From: SIG673 sp045653945
GTDB lineage: Bacteria; Bacillota; Clostridia; Oscillospirales; CAG-272
DNA: 14,174 nucleotides
Reading direction: 5' to 3'
Assembly (NCBI GenBank): GCA_045653945.1
Contig: JAZOML010000021.1
Span: forward strand, 1 to 14,174
How positions within the stretch are numbered: the stretch's first letter is position 1; each line of letters opens with the position of its first letter. The notes under the pieces were generated by a model. It was not told the origin of the DNA and did not search any database. It saw nothing but the letters and a program-made list of their open reading frames with translations. The position numbers and the translations under genes were made by a program. Of this stretch, positions 12,402 to 14,174 are shown piece after piece.

Positions 12402-12965
12402 TTATTTTGTTTTTTTTAGGTGTGGGTAAGCTTTTTCAATTCTTTTTTTCTGATAGCTTATCTCTTTTTTAGTGCCGACAAGAGCTAAAATGAAATCAAA
12501 TGTGAGAACTGCCGTAGCTGCAACGTCTATCGCCAAAAATACTGTGCGATTTACGCCCGAAAATGCAAAAATCACCGCAGGGTGAATAAATTTTATAAGC
12601 AAAACGGCAAAAAGTCCGAAAACAATCGCACCCGCAAGGCAAATTCTACCGTTCAGGTTCAAAAATCGCTCCGAGTAGTCCCACCACCTTTGTCCGTAAG
12701 CCTTTTCCATAATGAAGGACGTGAGGTATTCAAGTGCGCAGGCAACTGCCGCTCCAAGCACAAATATTAAAATAGGGCTTTGCTCCCTGCCGAGCAAAAG
12801 CAAAAAAAGCACCGCACCTGCACCGTATATAGGGCAATAAGGTCCGCAAAGAAATCCTCGGTTAACCGCCTTTTTTTCTTCAAGTGAGCAAAGGACCGTT
12901 TCATATACCCACCCAAGCACACTGTAAAATACAAAATAAAAAAATATTTCCTCTAATCTAAACAT
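12402..12965 (-). CDS. CmpB-type putative ABC transporter permease membrane protein
   Basis: A 187-residue polytopic membrane protein of the ABC_trans_CmpB family (formerly a DUF), common in Firmicutes. Family hallmarks seen: YSVLGWVYETVLCS (14-27), RGFLCGPYCPIYGAGAV (36-52), LEYLTSFIMEKAYGQRWWDYS (78-98) and NLNGRICL (103-110). There are about five helices, with a basic cytosolic tail of 22 residues. Despite the family name no ATPase partner is in the window and transport has not been shown for most members. The start ATG has only GGTGAT as ribosome site, and that site lies in the 3' arm of the terminator at 12967-13011, so translation may depend on how that hairpin folds. Confidence 0.82.
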   Translation of the reverse strand: MFRLEEIFFYFVFYSVLGWVYETVLCSLEEKKAVNRGFLCGPYCPIYGAGAVLFLLLLGREQSPILIFVLGAAVACALEYLTSFIMEKAYGQRWWDYSERFLNLNGRICLAGAIVFGLFAVLLIKFIHPAVIFAFSGVNRTVFLAIDVAATAVLTFDFILALVGTKKEISYQKKRIEKAYPHLKKTK

Positions 12966-12966
12966 A

Positions 12967-13011
12967 AAAAATCACCGTTTTTAACTTATTTTAAGTAAAA
13001 CGGTGATTTTT
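12967..13011 (-). terminator. Terminator hairpin overlapping the CmpB ribosome site
   Basis: AAAAATCACCGTTTT (12967-12981) pairs with 12997-13011, and the loop adds ACTTA/TAAGT (12984-12988 with 12992-12996). Read on the minus strand it ends in GATTTTTT, an intrinsic terminator for the ligase homologue. The GGTGAT in its 3' arm is the ribosome site of the CmpB gene. Confidence 0.85.
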
Positions 13012-13032
13012 ATTCATTTATTTAAATTTTCA

Positions 13033-14174
13033 TTATTCAGCGGTGTAGTTATCAAAGTATCCCTGAATAAATACGATAGGAGTTCCCTTGTCGCCCGAGC
13101 CTGAGGTAAGGTCGCAAAGAGATCCGATAAGGTCGGTAAGCTGACGGGGGGTTGTACCCTCGGAAGCCATCTGACCGATAAGCTCGCCGTCCTTTGCGTG
13201 AATCTTATCCTTTATAGCCTGACGGAGTGCCTCGCCCGAAAGGTTTGCAAACTCGTTATCGGCAAGGTATTTGAGCTTAAGCTCGTTAGGAGTTCCCTCA
13301 AGACCTGCGGTATATGCAGGGGAAACAACGGGGTCTGCAAGCTCCCAAATCTTTCCAACGGGGTCCTTAAATGCGCCGTCTCCGTATACCATAACCTCGA
13401 TGCGCTTGCCCGTTTCCTTCATAAGTCTATCCTGAATAGCATCAACTATCGGCTGACAATCACGGGGGAAGAGCTTAACCTGATCCTCGGTTGCCTTGTT
13501 AGAGCCAAGAAGACCGTAGCTTGCGTTATAGCCGCTACCGTTTACGGGAGCATTGAGGATTTCGTCAAGTCCGTATACTTTTTCCGCGCCTGCGCTCTTA
13601 AGTATACGCTTTGTTCTTGCTCTTGTGTGAATATCACAGTTGAGAACGTTCTTGGTATAATTTAAGATAGCCTTTGCGTTGTTTGCAAAGATAATCTCGC
13701 AGTCCGCACCGCTCTCACGGATAAGCTGCTCGTAATATTCAACGTAGTCAACACCTGTAAATCTATGCTTTTCGTAGCCGAAAAGCTCACGGTACTTTTC
13801 AAGTGTAAGCACGTCCGCATAAGGATCAACGCCCTTATCGTCAAGCATATCGAGGCTTACAAGGTGATTTCCAACCTCATCAGAAGGGTAGGAAAGCATA
13901 AGAACTATCTTCTTTGCTCCCTTAGCGATACCGCGAAGGCAAATTGCAAAACGGTTACGACTCAAAATAGGGAAGATAACACCAACGGTGTCACCGCCGA
14001 ATTTTACTTTAATATCCTCTGCAATGTCATCAACGTTTGCGTAGTTGCCCTGAGCACGTGCCACGATTGACTCGGTCATTGCAACAATATCGCGATCGCG
14101 CATTTCATAACCGCCGTCTTTAGCAGCGTCTATGCAAGAGTCAACAACGATCTTAACAAGGTCATCACCCTGAC
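13033..14174 (-). CDS. Coenzyme F420-0:L-glutamate ligase homologue (CofE-like), 5' end outside window
   Basis: This frame stays open to the window edge: 23 codons before the ATG at 14103 continue without a stop (QGDDLVKIVVDSC, then EMRDRDIVAMTESIVARAQGNY), which is how the family usually begins, so the gene is partial here. About 379 residues are visible. In CofE this fold adds glutamate to F420-0 with GTP and divalent metal. Family-like segments are VAMTESIVARAQG, PILSRNRFAICLRGIAKGA and a C-terminal PVGKIWELADPVVSPAYTAG. Many Clostridia carry such a homologue though they are not known to make F420, so the substrate here may differ; gamma-glutamyl ligation is the likely chemistry. The neighbouring genes give no further clue. 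The terminator at 12967-13011 follows. Confidence 0.8.
   Translation of the reverse strand, partial: QGDDLVKIVVDSCIDAAKDGGYEMRDRDIVAMTESIVARAQGNYANVDDIAEDIKVKFGGDTVGVIFPILSRNRFAICLRGIAKGAKKIVLMLSYPSDEVGNHLVSLDMLDDKGVDPYADVLTLEKYRELFGYEKHRFTGVDYVEYYEQLIRESGADCEIIFANNAKAILNYTKNVLNCDIHTRARTKRILKSAGAEKVYGLDEILNAPVNGSGYNASYGLLGSNKATEDQVKLFPRDCQPIVDAIQDRLMKETGKRIEVMVYGDGAFKDPVGKIWELADPVVSPAYTAGLEGTPNELKLKYLADNEFANLSGEALRQAIKDKIHAKDGELIGQMASEGTTPRQLTDLIGSLCDLTSGSGDKGTPIVFIQGYFDNYTAE

Noticed and set aside
13198..14070. Plus-strand frames antisense to the ligase homologue
   Set aside because: They are shadows with no start signal, and the minus strand codes for a recognisable family.

Overview
The window looks like a chromosomal segment of an anaerobic, moderately AT-rich member of the Clostridia (Firmicutes), probably a gut commensal. 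The basis is Gram-positive style promoters (TTGACA-17-TATAAT) and strong AGGAGG-like ribosome sites, a T-box leader, a type 2 LeuA with a HacA-like LeuCD pair, and small families (DUF6440, CmpB, SHOCT, TM2) common in that class. No rRNA or tRNA gene is present, so the species cannot be named from this sequence.

Layout. (1) 1-1150 is an accessory border: a type III toxin-antitoxin locus (promoter, pseudoknot RNA repeats, leaky terminator, CptN/TenpN-like ribonuclease toxin), then a gene-poor stretch with a tandem 10-mer and two 70-bp direct repeats, each ending in a perfect terminator and flanking a palindromic module. (2) 1155-2027 holds a DUF6440 protein and a tyrosine phosphatase in one operon. 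(3) 2022-4106 holds a LysR regulator divergent from a three-helix membrane protein and an alpha/beta hydrolase; the shared promoter region carries repeated ACAGTA motifs. (4) 4109-5422 has an XRE regulator divergent from a TM2/zinc-ribbon protein and a small membrane protein; inverted CACATATGGG operators overlap the divergent promoter. (5) 5450-10553 is a complete leucine operon, leuA-leuC-leuD-leuB, behind a leucine-specific T-box with a CTC specifier, ended by a strong terminator. (6) 10577-10826 encodes a promoter-driven, highly self-complementary RNA of about 160 nt that resembles 6S RNA in overall shape, with its own terminator. (7) 10856-14174 holds a SHOCT membrane protein (+), then on the minus strand a sugar phosphate isomerase/epimerase, a CmpB-type membrane protein and an F420-0:glutamate ligase homologue whose 5' end lies outside the window.

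How it works together. The leu genes convert 2-ketoisovalerate to 2-ketoisocaproate and are expressed when uncharged tRNA-Leu opens the T-box antiterminator. The other operons are small regulator/effector modules, several with readable operators. The most unusual parts are the compact type III toxin-antitoxin locus, whose two full antitoxin repeats keep the same pseudoknot fold with different paired bases, and the unassigned structured RNA after leuB.
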